Below are positions 11,069 to 19,274 of a stretch of DNA of 44,228 bases, one piece after another. Under the pieces are notes generated by a model, which was not told where the DNA came from, searched no databases, and saw only the letters and a program-made list of their open reading frames with translations. This DNA comes from Mycobacterium interjectum (GTDB lineage Bacteria; Actinomycetota; Actinomycetes; Mycobacteriales; Mycobacteriaceae). Every line of letters starts with the position of its first letter. The first letter of the stretch is position 1. The DNA lies in the NCBI RefSeq assembly GCF_900078675.2, contig NZ_LT546236.1, positions 568,065-612,292 on the forward strand, given 5' to 3'. The translations under genes were made by a program, and so were the position numbers.

Positions 11069-12061
11069 ATGCAGACGCCAGCACCGCCGCCTGCGGGCCG
11101 ACCGCAAATTGTCACGCTGACCATGAACCCGGCGCTCGACATCACCACCAGCGTCGATGTGGTGCGCCCGACGGACAAATTGCGCTGCGCCGCCACCCGT
11201 TACGACCCGGGCGGCGGCGGCATCAACGTCGCGCACGTCGCGTACGTGCTGGGCGGGTCGGTGCTGGCGGTCTTCCCCGCGGGCGGGTCGACCGGCGGCC
11301 TGATCGCGAAGCTGCTCGGCGACGAAGGCGTGCCGTTCTGGCAGGTCCCGATCGCCGCGGCCACCCGGGAGAGCTTCACCGTCAACGAGAGCAGCAGCGG
11401 CCAGCAGTACCGGTTCGTCCTGCCGGGGCCGCAGCTGACCCTGCGCGAACAGGCGCACTGCCTCGAACAACTGCGCATGGCGGCGAAGTCGGCCGAGCTC
11501 GTGGTGGCCAGCGGCAGCCTTCCGCCGGGCGTCACCGCCGCCTTCTACCAGCGGGTCGCCGACATGTGCCGGCAGCTCGACGTCCGCCTCATCCTGGACA
11601 CCTCCGGTGGCGGCCTGCAGCACGTCTCGTCCGGGGTGTTCCTGCTCAAGTGCAGCGTGCGGGAACTGCGGGAATGCGTCGGGCGCCCGCTGGAAACCGA
11701 AGCCGAACAGCTCGGCGCCGCGCACGAACTCGTCGACAGCGGCCGCGCGGAAGTGGTGTTGGTCTCCCTGGGGCATCACGGCGCGCTGCTCGCGACACGG
11801 CATGGCAGCCAGCGCTTCTCGGCGATTCCGATGCCCGGCGGCAGCGGCGTCGGGGCCGGCGACGCGATGGTCGCCGCGATCGCGGTGGGACTCTGTCGCG
11901 GCTGGCCGCTGGTCAAAGCCGTCCGGCTGGGCATCGCCGCGGGCGCGGCCATGCTGATGACGCCCGGAACGGCGGCCTGCGGCCGGGCCGATGTGGAGAA
12001 GCTCTTCGCGGCCACCGCCGAACCGTGCGACATCGCGATTGACGAACGGCTTCCCAGATAA
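11069..12061 (+). CDS. pfkB: PfkB-family sugar-phosphate kinase (Rv2029c-like 1-phosphofructokinase/PFK)
   Basis: This ~330-residue ribokinase-fold enzyme shows the first PfkB signature (RYDPGGGGINVAHVAYVLGG) and the ATP-site signature GAGDAMVAAIAVG containing the catalytic Asp. Members phosphorylate fructose-6-P, fructose-1-P or tagatose-6-P. In M. tuberculosis PfkB (Rv2029c) is the DosR-induced phosphofructokinase isoform. A GTG at 11063 is in frame two codons upstream, but the GGAG at 11060-11063 suits the ATG at 11069. It lies between the PRTase/esterase fusion and a USP, as in the Rv2028c-2030c cluster. Confidence 0.88.
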   Translation: MQTPAPPPAGRPQIVTLTMNPALDITTSVDVVRPTDKLRCAATRYDPGGGGINVAHVAYVLGGSVLAVFPAGGSTGGLIAKLLGDEGVPFWQVPIAAATRESFTVNESSSGQQYRFVLPGPQLTLREQAHCLEQLRMAAKSAELVVASGSLPPGVTAAFYQRVADMCRQLDVRLILDTSGGGLQHVSSGVFLLKCSVRELRECVGRPLETEAEQLGAAHELVDSGRAEVVLVSLGHHGALLATRHGSQRFSAIPMPGGSGVGAGDAMVAAIAVGLCRGWPLVKAVRLGIAAGAAMLMTPGTAACGRADVEKLFAATAEPCDIAIDERLPR

Positions 12062-12077
12062 GGCCTAACGACCCCTG
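12058..12077 (+). promoter_or_regulatory. Weak DosR-like box before the USP at 12138
   Basis: ATAAGGCCTAACGACCCCTG straddles the pfkB stop and fits the degenerate form of the box (GGCC-TAAC-GACCC). No clear partner lies 22 bp away, so an internal promoter here is only a possibility. Confidence 0.3.
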
Positions 12078-12137
12078 TGTCCGGAGCGGCGGCGCAATAG
12101 CCTGACATTGAGCGAAGAAAGGTAGTCAGGAGCCGAC

Positions 12138-12902
12138 ATGAACCAGCTGGACGCGAAGTCGGTGGTCGTGGGCATCAACGGCTCACCAGCCGCGGTGAAC
12201 GCCGCCAAGTGGACGATCGACGAGGCGCTGAGCCGGCAGTTGCCCTTGCGCCTCGTCTACGTCATCCCGCGCCGCGAGGGGCAATCGGCGCCCGCCTCCG
12301 AGTGGGAGCTCGAGCGCGCCGAAACGGCGCTGTCCCAAGCGGAGTGGGCCCTGCAGCGGGCAAAAAAGCCGGTCGAGATCGAAACGGCCGTCCTCTCAGG
12401 CGATCCCGGGCAGGTACTCATCGACGAATCACGGGACGCGGCGTTGATTTGCGTGGGCACCTCCCGGCGGGGCTGGGCGTCCGACGGGCTGCTGGGGCCG
12501 ACTGCCACCGCGCTGGTGGCCGATGCGCAATGCCCGGTCGCGATCATCCGCACCAATCCCGACGGCTCGCCGACCGAGCTCGGGGTGATCGCCGTGGTGC
12601 TCAACGACGAGCCGGACAACGACGACGTCGTGCACGAGGCCATGGAGCAAGGCCGGCGGCGCCACGCCACCGTGCGCCAGATCGATCGGCGACTGAACAG
12701 CTGGGTCAGGCGCTACCCCGACGTGCACGTCCAGACCGTCGCAGCGGGCACCGGCGTGAGAACCGACGAGAAGCACAGTGGCCACATCGGATTGGCGGTG
12801 GTGGGCAGCGCCGACGCCGCCGAGATCGCCGGGCTGGCCACCCCGAACTGCCATCCGATCGTGGGTTACCCCGACTGTTCGGTCCTGGTGGTCCGGCACT
12901 AA
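12138..12902 (+). CDS. Universal stress protein (Rv2028c-like)
   Basis: This 254-residue protein has two USP (UspA-fold) halves. The first begins SVVVGINGSPAAVNAAKWTI and has a degenerate ATP loop (CVGTSRRGWASDGLLGPTA). The second lacks a glycine loop and ends PDCSVLVVRH, the hallmark of the Rv3134c/Rv2028c subgroup. It is shorter than the usual 270-290 aa. A good AGGAG ribosome site lies 7 bases before the ATG. The position after pfkB copies the M. tuberculosis Rv2029c-Rv2028c pair. The biochemical role of this subgroup is unknown. Confidence 0.85.
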   Translation: MNQLDAKSVVVGINGSPAAVNAAKWTIDEALSRQLPLRLVYVIPRREGQSAPASEWELERAETALSQAEWALQRAKKPVEIETAVLSGDPGQVLIDESRDAALICVGTSRRGWASDGLLGPTATALVADAQCPVAIIRTNPDGSPTELGVIAVVLNDEPDNDDVVHEAMEQGRRRHATVRQIDRRLNSWVRRYPDVHVQTVAAGTGVRTDEKHSGHIGLAVVGSADAAEIAGLATPNCHPIVGYPDCSVLVVRH

Positions 12903-12917
12903 AGTCCGGCAACGTCG

Positions 12918-13748
12918 ATGAGCCAGTTGGCGACACCGCAGTCGATCGTGGTCGGTATCGATGGCTCGAAGGCGGCGATACGCGCGGCGCTCTGGGCGCT
13001 CGACGAGGCGGTAAGCCGTGACGCGCCGCTGCGCCTGCTGTACGCGGCCGAGCGGGGCGACATGGAGGCGGCCGCACCGCAAACCTCGATTCGCCACGCC
13101 GTCAACGCAATCGAAGCCACGGGGAAGCCCGTCAGAATCGAAACCGCAGTCGTCCCCGGACCGGCGATCGGAGCCCTGATCAGCGCATCGGCATCCGCGG
13201 TCATGGTGTGCGTCGGCGCGGTCGGATTGCGTCACTTCCAGCGGGGCCGGGTCGGCTCCACCGCCGCCGCCTTGGCCATATCGACGCGCTGCCCGGTGGC
13301 GATCGTTCGGGGCCGCGACGACCAGCCCGCCGCGGACTCGATCATCGTCGAGCTGGACGGCTCCCCCGACAACGGTGTCTTGTTGGGCGCCGCCATCGCG
13401 GAGGCCCGGCTGCGCAACGCCGCGATCCGGGCGATCATCTGCCGCCGATCCGCGCCGGACGACGAGGGGCCGGTCTCTATCGGGCCTGCCGAGGGCGATC
13501 GCCGGGCGCTGGCCGACCTCGATCGCCGGCTGGCCCGTTGGAAGCGGCGCTATCCGCAGCTGCGGGTCGAGTCGCTGGCGGTGCACGGCGGCCTGCTCGG
13601 ATACCTGGCCCTGCGCCGGTCGGTCGGGTTGGTGGTGGTCGGCGCCCGCAACCGCCAGCAGGTGACCGAGCTCGTCGGGCCGGCCGGCAGTGCCGTGCTG
13701 CGGGACGCCGACTGCTCGGTGTTGGTCGTCAATCAGCAACACTTGTGA
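12918..13748 (+). CDS. Universal stress protein preceding dosR (Rv3134c-like)
   Basis: This 276-residue two-domain USP begins SIVVGIDGSKAAIRAALWAL. The first half has a reduced ATP loop (CVGAVGLRHFQRGRVGSTA), the second lacks one (VVVGARNRQQVTELVGPAG) and ends ADCSVLVVN. It lies directly upstream of dosR on the same strand, the place Rv3134c occupies in M. tuberculosis, where it is co-transcribed with dosR-dosS. The start is 15 bases after the previous USP stop, so transcripts may run from pfkB into dosR. Its role in signalling is not settled. Confidence 0.87.
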   Translation: MSQLATPQSIVVGIDGSKAAIRAALWALDEAVSRDAPLRLLYAAERGDMEAAAPQTSIRHAVNAIEATGKPVRIETAVVPGPAIGALISASASAVMVCVGAVGLRHFQRGRVGSTAAALAISTRCPVAIVRGRDDQPAADSIIVELDGSPDNGVLLGAAIAEARLRNAAIRAIICRRSAPDDEGPVSIGPAEGDRRALADLDRRLARWKRRYPQLRVESLAVHGGLLGYLALRRSVGLVVVGARNRQQVTELVGPAGSAVLRDADCSVLVVNQQHL

Positions 13749-13830
13749 GCCCGGGCGGTTGTGAAACTATGGGATATTGGGTCGGCGGTTTCATGACCGT
13801 CGCCTCGCAACCCGGCAGAAAGAATTCGTC

Positions 13831-14493
13831 ATGGTCAAGGTCTTCCTGGTCGATGACCACGAAGTCGTTCGGCGCGGTCTCGCCGACCTGCTCGCCTCGG
13901 ACCCCGAGCTGGAAATCGTCGGCGAAGCCGGGTCCGTCTCGGAGGCGAAGGCGAGAATTCCGGCCCTGCGGCCCGACGTCGCCGTCCTTGACGTGCGCCT
14001 TCCCGACGGGAACGGAATCGAATTGTGCCGCGACCTGGTGTCCGACATTCCGGACCTGCGGTGCCTGATGCTGACGTCCTTCACCTCCGACGAGGCGATG
14101 CTCGAGGCGATTCTGGCCGGTGCCAGCGGTTACGTGGTCAAAGACATCAAAGGCATGGAGCTGGCCCACGCGATCAAGGAGGTGGGTGCCGGTAAATCCT
14201 TGCTGGACAACCGGGCCGCCGCGGCGTTGATGGCGAAGCTTCGCGGCACGGCGGAACGCGAAGACCCGTTGTCCGGGCTCACCGAACAGGAGCGGACGCT
14301 GCTCGGGCTGCTCAGTGAAGGTTTGACCAACAGGCAGATCGCCGCGCGGATGTTCCTGGCCGAGAAAACCGTGAAGAACTACGTCTCGCGTTTGCTCGCC
14401 AAATTGGGCATGGAGCGCCGGACGCAGGCGGCGGTGTTCGCCTCCAAGCTGGATCAGCGGTCCGGCCGGCCCACGGATTCGCCGCCCGGCTAG
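13831..14493 (+). CDS. dosR: Hypoxia/NO response regulator DosR (DevR)
   Basis: This 220-residue NarL-type regulator is recognisably DosR over its whole length. The start [17 protein letters not shown] matches the M. tuberculosis start, so I use the ATG at 13831 although the frame opens at 13777. The receiver domain has Asp8, Asp9, phospho-acceptor Asp54 ([10 protein letters not shown]), Thr82, Tyr101 and Lys104. The LuxR-type HTH contains [11 protein letters not shown] with the DNA-contacting Lys179, Lys182 and Asn183. Thr198 is present; the position of M. tuberculosis Thr205 is Ser. It binds the tandem 20-bp palindromes found throughout this window. An Rv3134c-like USP precedes it and the sensor kinase follows after 208 bases. 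Confidence 0.97.
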   Translation: MVKVFLVDDHEVVRRGLADLLASDPELEIVGEAGSVSEAKARIPALRPDVAVLDVRLPDGNGIELCRDLVSDIPDLRCLMLTSFTSDEAMLEAILAGASGYVVKDIKGMELAHAIKEVGAGKSLLDNRAAAALMAKLRGTAEREDPLSGLTEQERTLLGLLSEGLTNRQIAARMFLAEKTVKNYVSRLLAKLGMERRTQAAVFASKLDQRSGRPTDSPPG

Positions 14494-14586
14494 TCGGCGG
14501 CGCCCACACGAGCCTCCGGGGTTTGCTGTCGGCGCCGCGTCTGCGCGCCGGCGGCCAGCTGGCGTGCCGCGGTTGTCTTGGGCGCG

Positions 14587-14604
14587 TTTACCCCTAGGGG
14601 TTAA
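14587..14604. promoter_or_regulatory. CsoR/CstR-like inverted repeat between dosR and the kinase gene
   Basis: TTTACCCCTAGGGGTTAA is an almost perfect 18-bp palindrome (one mismatched pair) with a TACCCC/GGGGT core. It is unlike DosR boxes but resembles operators of CsoR-family repressors, which bind TACCC-rich G-tract palindromes. It sits 98 bases before the kinase start in a 208-base gap that does not exist in M. tuberculosis, where dosR and dosS are contiguous. Confidence 0.45.
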
Positions 14605-14701
14605 GCTGGCCGAAGGCATCTGGCGTCGCTGACTTCGTACACGTCGGTCTACCCGGCGCAAGTTGTCCCATCGCTGAGGGTGTCGTGGAGGTATCGGTCG
14701 G

Positions 14702-16417
14702 GTGACCAGCGACGAGCGCGGCTCGGCTTTTGCTGGGCTTGGCCAGCGCGGGCTTGTGACCAGAATGCATTCCCAGCTCGACGAGTTGCTGGCGGCGCGC
14801 GACCAGATGGAGCACCTGCTTCGCGTCTTCGTCGAGATCGGCGGGAGCGTCGGTGACCTCGACGCGACGCTGCACGGGATCATCGCCGCGGCCAGGGGGT
14901 TGACCGCCGCCCCCTACGGCGCGCTGGCCATCCGCGATCCCGAGGGCAATTTGCTCCGGTTCATCCACGAGGGGATGGACGCCGACACCGTCAAACGCAT
15001 CGGCCACCTGCCGTTCGGCAAGGGGTTGTTGAGCCTGTCGCTGCTCGACACGCCCGCCCTGCGTGTGGATGACCTGAGCGCACACCCGGCCGCCGTGGGG
15101 TTTCCCGAGCACCACCCGCCCATGCGGGCCTTCCTCGCGGTGCCGATCAAAATCCGCGGGGTGGTCTTCGGCAACATCTACCTGACCCACGTCGACCCGG
15201 ACCGGGTGTTCTCCGAGTCCGACGAGGTCGCCGCCCGCGCACTGGCTTTCGCGGCCGCGGCCACCATCGACAACGCGCAACTGTTCGAGCGCGAGCGGTT
15301 GTCGGTGAAGTGGATGGAGGCCAGCCGCGAGATCACGACGGCCCTGTTGTCCAGCGCCCAGCCGCACCGGCGCCCGATGCAGCTGATCGCCGAAAGCGCG
15401 CGGATCCTGACCGGCGCCGAACAGGCGATCGTGCTCGTCCCGGCAGACGCCGACCTGCCGGATGACGAAATCGACACCCTGGTGGTGTCCGCCGCGGTGG
15501 GGGTGCACGCCGACGAGGTCATGGGCCGGCGCGTTCCGGTGCAGGGGTCCAGCAGCGGCGAGGTTTTCCGTTCCGGCGAGCCGCTGATCACCGAGTCGTT
15601 GCGGTATCCGATCCAGGCGTTCACGGATGTGGGGCAGCGCCCCGCCATCCTGATGCCGCTGCGCGCCGACGATCAGGTTGCGGGGGTCATCGCGATCGCG
15701 CGCGCCGCGGACCAGCCGCCGTTCGACGAGAGTTACCTCGACCTGGTGAGTGACTTCGCCACCCACGCCGCGATGGCCCTGGTCCTGGCGGCGGCGCGGG
15801 ACGATTCGCGCCAGCTGACCATCCTCGCCGAGCGCGAGCGCATCGCGCACGATCTGCACGACCATGTCATCCAGCGGCTGTTCGCCGCCGGGATGAACCT
15901 GCAGGGCACGCTCGCCCGGGCGCGTTCGCCGGAGGTGGTCGAGCGGCTCAACCGCACCCTCGACGATCTGCAGACCATCATCGAGGAGATCCGGTCGACG
16001 ATCTTCCAGCTCAAATCCCCATTGGGCAAGGGGCCCGATTTCCGCCAGCGGATCCAACAAGTGGTCGCCGACCTGACCGAAAGTCGCGAGATCGTCACCA
16101 CGCTGCGCCTGCATGGGCCGATGACCGCCGTGGGCGGTGAGCTTGCCGAGCAGGCCGAGGCCGTCGCCACGGAGGCCGTCAGCAACGCGCTGCGCCACTC
16201 CGGCGGCTCGCGACTGACCGTCGAGGTGGACGTGGCCGACATGTTCGTCCTCGACGTGAGCGACAACGGCTGCGGCATCCCCGCCGGTAACACGCGCAAC
16301 AGCGGGCTGGCCAATATCAAGCGCCGGGCCGAGCAGCTCGGCGGCACCTGCGAGATCAGCAATCCCCCGGAGGGTGGCACCCGGGTGCATTGGGTCGCCC
16401 CGCTCACCGACCAGTAA
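14702..16417 (+). CDS. dosS: Heme GAF sensor histidine kinase (DosS/DosT type)
   Basis: This 571-residue protein has two GAF domains (~50-195 and ~210-365), a HisKA_3 domain with H-box HDLHDHVIQRLF (phospho-His386) and a GHKL ATPase with N-box TEAVSNALRHS and G-box DVSDNGCGIP. The first GAF keeps the proximal heme ligand in EHHPPMR (His138, equivalent to DosT His147) and the distal Tyr160 in GNIYL (DosT Tyr169). O2/NO/CO sensing is therefore expected, with signalling to DosR. The N-terminus shares features with both DosS (IGHLP, SAHPA) and DosT (HHPPM), so dosS is assigned by position beside dosR. The start is GTG with GGAGG 10 bases upstream. Confidence 0.9.
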   Translation: MTSDERGSAFAGLGQRGLVTRMHSQLDELLAARDQMEHLLRVFVEIGGSVGDLDATLHGIIAAARGLTAAPYGALAIRDPEGNLLRFIHEGMDADTVKRIGHLPFGKGLLSLSLLDTPALRVDDLSAHPAAVGFPEHHPPMRAFLAVPIKIRGVVFGNIYLTHVDPDRVFSESDEVAARALAFAAAATIDNAQLFERERLSVKWMEASREITTALLSSAQPHRRPMQLIAESARILTGAEQAIVLVPADADLPDDEIDTLVVSAAVGVHADEVMGRRVPVQGSSSGEVFRSGEPLITESLRYPIQAFTDVGQRPAILMPLRADDQVAGVIAIARAADQPPFDESYLDLVSDFATHAAMALVLAAARDDSRQLTILAERERIAHDLHDHVIQRLFAAGMNLQGTLARARSPEVVERLNRTLDDLQTIIEEIRSTIFQLKSPLGKGPDFRQRIQQVVADLTESREIVTTLRLHGPMTAVGGELAEQAEAVATEAVSNALRHSGGSRLTVEVDVADMFVLDVSDNGCGIPAGNTRNSGLANIKRRAEQLGGTCEISNPPEGGTRVHWVAPLTDQ

Positions 16418-16426
16418 CGCCGGCGG

Positions 16427-16468
16427 TGCGGGACCAAATCCCGCGGGGTGGGGTCCAACGGCCCCTGC
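16427..16468 (+). promoter_or_regulatory. Tandem DosR-like boxes before the GNAT-USP-STAS genes
   Basis: TGCGGGACCAAATCCCGCGG (16427-16446) and TGGGGTCCAACGGCCCCTGC (16449-16468) lie in the 85-base gap after the kinase gene, with starts 22 bp apart. The first has a strong palindrome (GCGGGA/TCCCGC) with a slightly shortened centre. They are 34 bases before the GNAT ATG. Confidence 0.7.
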
Positions 16469-16502
16469 CCAACCGCCCCGGGACGGAATAACGTCGTTCA
16501 TC

Positions 16503-17051
16503 ATGAGCGACCAGGCGGTGGAATTCGCGGTTACGGCTCCACTGCTGGACGGGCGCGTCGTGTCGATGCGCCGGCTCGGCGCCGACGACGCCGCCGCGGT
16601 CCTGGCGCTGCACCAACAACTCTCCGACCACGACCGCTACTTTCGCTTTTTCACGCTGCAGCCGGTCGAGCTGGCCGAACTCGTCGGCAGGCTGACCGAG
16701 CCCCCCGACGGGCTGTGCGCCCTCGGGGCGTTCGACGCCGGTCGGCTGATCGGCGTGGCCCATTATGTCGTCGTCCGTGAGACGCCGAAGGCCGCGGAGT
16801 TCGCCATCGTGGTCGCCCACGAAGACCATTCGGTCGGCGTCGGAACGGCCTTGCTGAAGCATCTGGCCCGCGTCGCCCGAGTTCACGGAATCGGGCGCTT
16901 CGTCGCCGACGTGCTGGGCGAGAACCACCTGATGCTCATGGTGGTCTTCGACCTGGGCTGGCGTTGCGAGCCGGCGGATTACGGATCGGTGCGTCACCTG
17001 GAGATCGAGCTGCCCGATTTGACCGACGAGGATGCGAAATGTCCGACATGA
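16503..17051 (+). CDS. GNAT-family N-acetyltransferase
   Basis: This 182-residue protein has the GNAT fold. Strands VVSMRRLGADDAAAVLALH and LIGVAHYVVV lead into the acetyl-CoA-binding region (VAHEDHSVGVGTALLKHLARVAR), followed by GIGRFVADVLGENHLM. The sequence style resembles the GNAT domain of mycobacterial protein lysine acetyltransferase Pat (Rv0998), but no cyclic-nucleotide domain is attached. It could be a small-molecule or protein acetyltransferase; acetylation of the island's AcsA is speculative. The ATG at 16503 follows tandem DosR boxes, and the gene overlaps the next USP. Confidence 0.82.
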   Translation: MSDQAVEFAVTAPLLDGRVVSMRRLGADDAAAVLALHQQLSDHDRYFRFFTLQPVELAELVGRLTEPPDGLCALGAFDAGRLIGVAHYVVVRETPKAAEFAIVVAHEDHSVGVGTALLKHLARVARVHGIGRFVADVLGENHLMLMVVFDLGWRCEPADYGSVRHLEIELPDLTDEDAKCPT

Positions 17052-17917
17052 CAAAGAAATTCGGAGTGCTGGTGTGCGTCGACGGATCGTCGGCGTCCGA
17101 CGCCGCCGTCGCCTGGGGCAGCCGCGAGGCCGTCATGCGCAAGCTGCCCATCACGTTGATGCACGCCGTGCCACCGGTGGTCGTCGGCTGGCCGGAGGGT
17201 CAACTGTATGCCGACATGCCGCAGTGGCAGCACGACGACGCGCATCACGTCATCGATCAGGCCCGCAAGACGCTCAGCGCCGGCCTGGCGGGGGCGCAGC
17301 CACCCGAAATCCGCACGGAGGTCGTCTATTCCGGCGTGGTGCCGGCGCTGGCGGAGGCCTCGAAGGACGCGTGGGTGATCGTCGCCGGCAGCCAGGGCCT
17401 GGGTGCGCTGGGCCGCCTGCTGCTGGGTTCGGTCACGACGGGGCTGATTCACTACGCGCACTGCCCGGTCGCGGTCATTCACGCCGGCGAGGGCGCCGCT
17501 CCTGACGCCAACGCGCCCGTCCTGCTGGGCGTCGACGGATCGCCCGCGTCGGAAGCCGCGACCGCCCTGGCCTTCGACGAGGCCTCGCGCCGCCGGGTGG
17601 GGCTGCGCGCGCTGCACGTCTGGAGCGACGTCGGGGTGTTCCCCGTCCTCGGGATGGACTGGCGCGACCGCGAGCGCGAGGGGCAGGAGATTCTCGCCGA
17701 ACGCCTGGCCGGCTGGCAAGAACGGTATCCGGATGTGCATGTCGAGCGGTTGTTGTTCTGCGACAAGCCATCCCGCTGGCTGCTCGAGGAGTCCGAGCGC
17801 GCGCAGCTCGTCGTGGTCGGCAGCCGCGGTCGCGGGGGTTTTCCCGGGATGCTGCTCGGGTCGGTGAGTTCGGCCGTGGCGCAATCGGCGAAAGTTCCCG
17901 TGATTGTTGTTCGTTAG
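17039..17917 (+). CDS. Tandem-domain universal stress protein (Rv2005c/Rv2623 type)
   Basis: This ~292-residue protein has two USP domains, both with an intact nucleotide loop: VAGSQGLGALGRLLLGSV in the first and VVGSRGRGGFPGMLLGSVSS in the second. In M. tuberculosis Rv2623, a tandem USP of this class, ATP binding is linked to growth slowing. The ATG at 17039 has GAGG 7 bases upstream; an ATG at 17048 overlapping the GNAT stop is an alternative. It is co-transcribed with the GNAT gene (overlap) and the STAS gene (9-base gap). Confidence 0.88.
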   Translation: MSDMTKKFGVLVCVDGSSASDAAVAWGSREAVMRKLPITLMHAVPPVVVGWPEGQLYADMPQWQHDDAHHVIDQARKTLSAGLAGAQPPEIRTEVVYSGVVPALAEASKDAWVIVAGSQGLGALGRLLLGSVTTGLIHYAHCPVAVIHAGEGAAPDANAPVLLGVDGSPASEAATALAFDEASRRRVGLRALHVWSDVGVFPVLGMDWRDREREGQEILAERLAGWQERYPDVHVERLLFCDKPSRWLLEESERAQLVVVGSRGRGGFPGMLLGSVSSAVAQSAKVPVIVVR

Positions 17918-17926
17918 GAGGACGCG

Positions 17927-18295
17927 ATGATCGAGCTACTACCGGACATGCCGCAAGGGGTGAGCGGCATCCGCGTGTCGGGCCGGCTGCGCGGTGACGA
18001 ATTGCGCGACTTCAAACCCGCGATGGAAGAGATGCTGAACACCGGCGAGGTCAGGATCGTGGAGGTCATCGCCCCCGATTACGAGGGCTTCGGGCCCGGC
18101 GGCTTCGTCGAGGACATCAGGCTGGGGTTCGGCATGGTCTTCGCGCATCATTCGGCCTTCAAGCGGATCGCGATCGTTTCCGACAAGGACTGGGTCGGCC
18201 ATGTCCTGCACGCCGTGGCGTGGATGATCCCCGGCGAGCTCGCCGTGTTCGGGCTCGATGAGCTCGACCGCGCCAAGGAGTGGGCCGCCGGCTAG
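17927..18295 (+). CDS. STAS / SpoIIAA-like domain protein
   Basis: This 122-residue protein matches the SpoIIAA-like (STAS/SEC14) family: VSGIRVSGRLRGDELRDFKP, then IAPDYEGFGPGGFVEDIRLG, FAHHSAFKRIAIVSDKDW and the C-terminal MIPGELAVFGLDELDRAKEW. Such single-domain proteins are cytoplasmic and probably act by binding a partner or ligand; no enzymatic role is known. An excellent TAGGAGG lies 5 bases before the ATG. It closes the GNAT-USP-STAS unit and faces the next minus-strand gene 10 bases on. Confidence 0.78.
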   Translation: MIELLPDMPQGVSGIRVSGRLRGDELRDFKPAMEEMLNTGEVRIVEVIAPDYEGFGPGGFVEDIRLGFGMVFAHHSAFKRIAIVSDKDWVGHVLHAVAWMIPGELAVFGLDELDRAKEWAAG

Positions 18296-18305
18296 GTCCC
18301 GCCGG

Positions 18306-19124
18306 CTAGATCGTGCGACCGCGAGCGACCAACACCGAGCACCCGGCGGGGCCGGTCAGGTGCGGACCAGCCGGGCCGACCATCCGGGCCAGCTTGTCGG
18401 CGTCCTCGTTGCCCACCACGGTGAGCTGGACGGATTCCTGCGTGTGGGCGAGGAACTCCGCCGGTCCGCGCCGTGCGGCGGCCGGCATGACATGGACCTC
18501 CGGATACCTCGACACCCACCGGCCCAGCCGATGCTCCAGCTGGCGGTAGGGGACCTCGCCCAGCCCCCACCGCCACACCCCCAGCGCCAAGATGGGTGCC
18601 CGGCGCAGCCGCGCTTCGCGGAAACCCTCCTCGAGCACCGCGTCGTTGGCCGGCGAATCGTCGACCACGACGGCGACCCATCCGGCGTCCGACTTATGGC
18701 CGTTGCTCCGAACGACCGCCACCGGACATTGCGCTTTGCGGGCGACGGCGTCGGCGGTCGAGCCGAGGAGCTTGCGCGCGATGCGGCCGATCCCCACCGA
18801 TCCCACGCAAATCATTGCCGCGCTGCGTGATTCGTCGACCAGGATGCCCTCCGGGCACCCGCGCACGATGTCGCATTCGACCTGGACCGGCTTGCCCGTG
18901 GCCTGCAGCGCGGCGTCGGCGGCGCGCAGGGATGCTTGGGCATACTCGACCTCCATGCCGTCATCGCCCGTCGCATCGGCGGGTCGGTCCTGGATGGCGT
19001 GGACCAGCCGCAGCGGGACGTTGCGGCTGACGGCCTCGGCGACCGCCCACAGCGCCGCGTTGATCGCCGCCTGTGAGCCGTCGATACCGACGACGACCCG
19101 TGCCGTTGCTTGCGGATGGTTCAT
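18306..19124 (-). CDS. Universal stress protein (Rv3134c/Rv2028c subgroup)
   Basis: This 272-residue two-half USP begins RVVVGIDGSQAAINAALWAV. The first half keeps the ATP loop (VGSVGIGRIARKLLGSTAD); the second is degenerate (VVGNEDADKLARMVGPAG) and ends AGCSVLVARG. The ATG at 19124 has GGGAGGAAAC immediately upstream, which decides the start over the upstream in-frame codon at 19187. It has its own promoter region at 19125-19274 with two DosR-like boxes. Confidence 0.86.
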   Translation of the reverse strand: MNHPQATARVVVGIDGSQAAINAALWAVAEAVSRNVPLRLVHAIQDRPADATGDDGMEVEYAQASLRAADAALQATGKPVQVECDIVRGCPEGILVDESRSAAMICVGSVGIGRIARKLLGSTADAVARKAQCPVAVVRSNGHKSDAGWVAVVVDDSPANDAVLEEGFREARLRRAPILALGVWRWGLGEVPYRQLEHRLGRWVSRYPEVHVMPAAARRGPAEFLAHTQESVQLTVVGNEDADKLARMVGPAGPHLTGPAGCSVLVARGRTI

Positions 19125-19212
19125 GTTTCCTCCCGATCTGATTGGCCTCCCCCGAAGGACAGTCCCGGGAAACCGCTCTTGTGACACGTTATTGGCCCGC
19201 TGCGGCGTGTCA

Positions 19213-19253
19213 GCAGGGCCGTTCGACCCCCATTTCGGGGCATTGGTCCATCG
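19213..19253 (-). promoter_or_regulatory. Tandem DosR-like boxes before the USP at 18306-19124
   Basis: On the minus strand, 19253-19234 reads CGATGGACCAATGCCCCGAA and 19232-19213 reads TGGGGGTCGAACGGCCCTGC. The second is very like the box at 16449-16468. The centres are 21-22 bp apart depending on alignment. The sites are about 90 bases upstream of the USP start, just past the otsB1 stop. Confidence 0.6.
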
Positions 19254-19274
19254 CGGAGGTCGGCTGCCCGCCGC

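Noticed and set aside
8969..11803. 944-codon open frame antisense to the PRTase/esterase and pfkB genes
   Set aside because: It is the mirror of GC-rich third positions; composition is repetitive (Arg/Ala/Gly/His rich), no domain is recognisable, and the plus-strand proteins are clear.
9160..12042. 960-codon alternative plus frame across the esterase and pfkB genes
   Set aside because: Arg-rich frame-shifted reading of the same bases with no domains.
14594..16504. 636-codon frame antisense to the sensor kinase
   Set aside because: Coding shadow; the kinase H, N and G boxes and heme ligands on the plus strand are intact.
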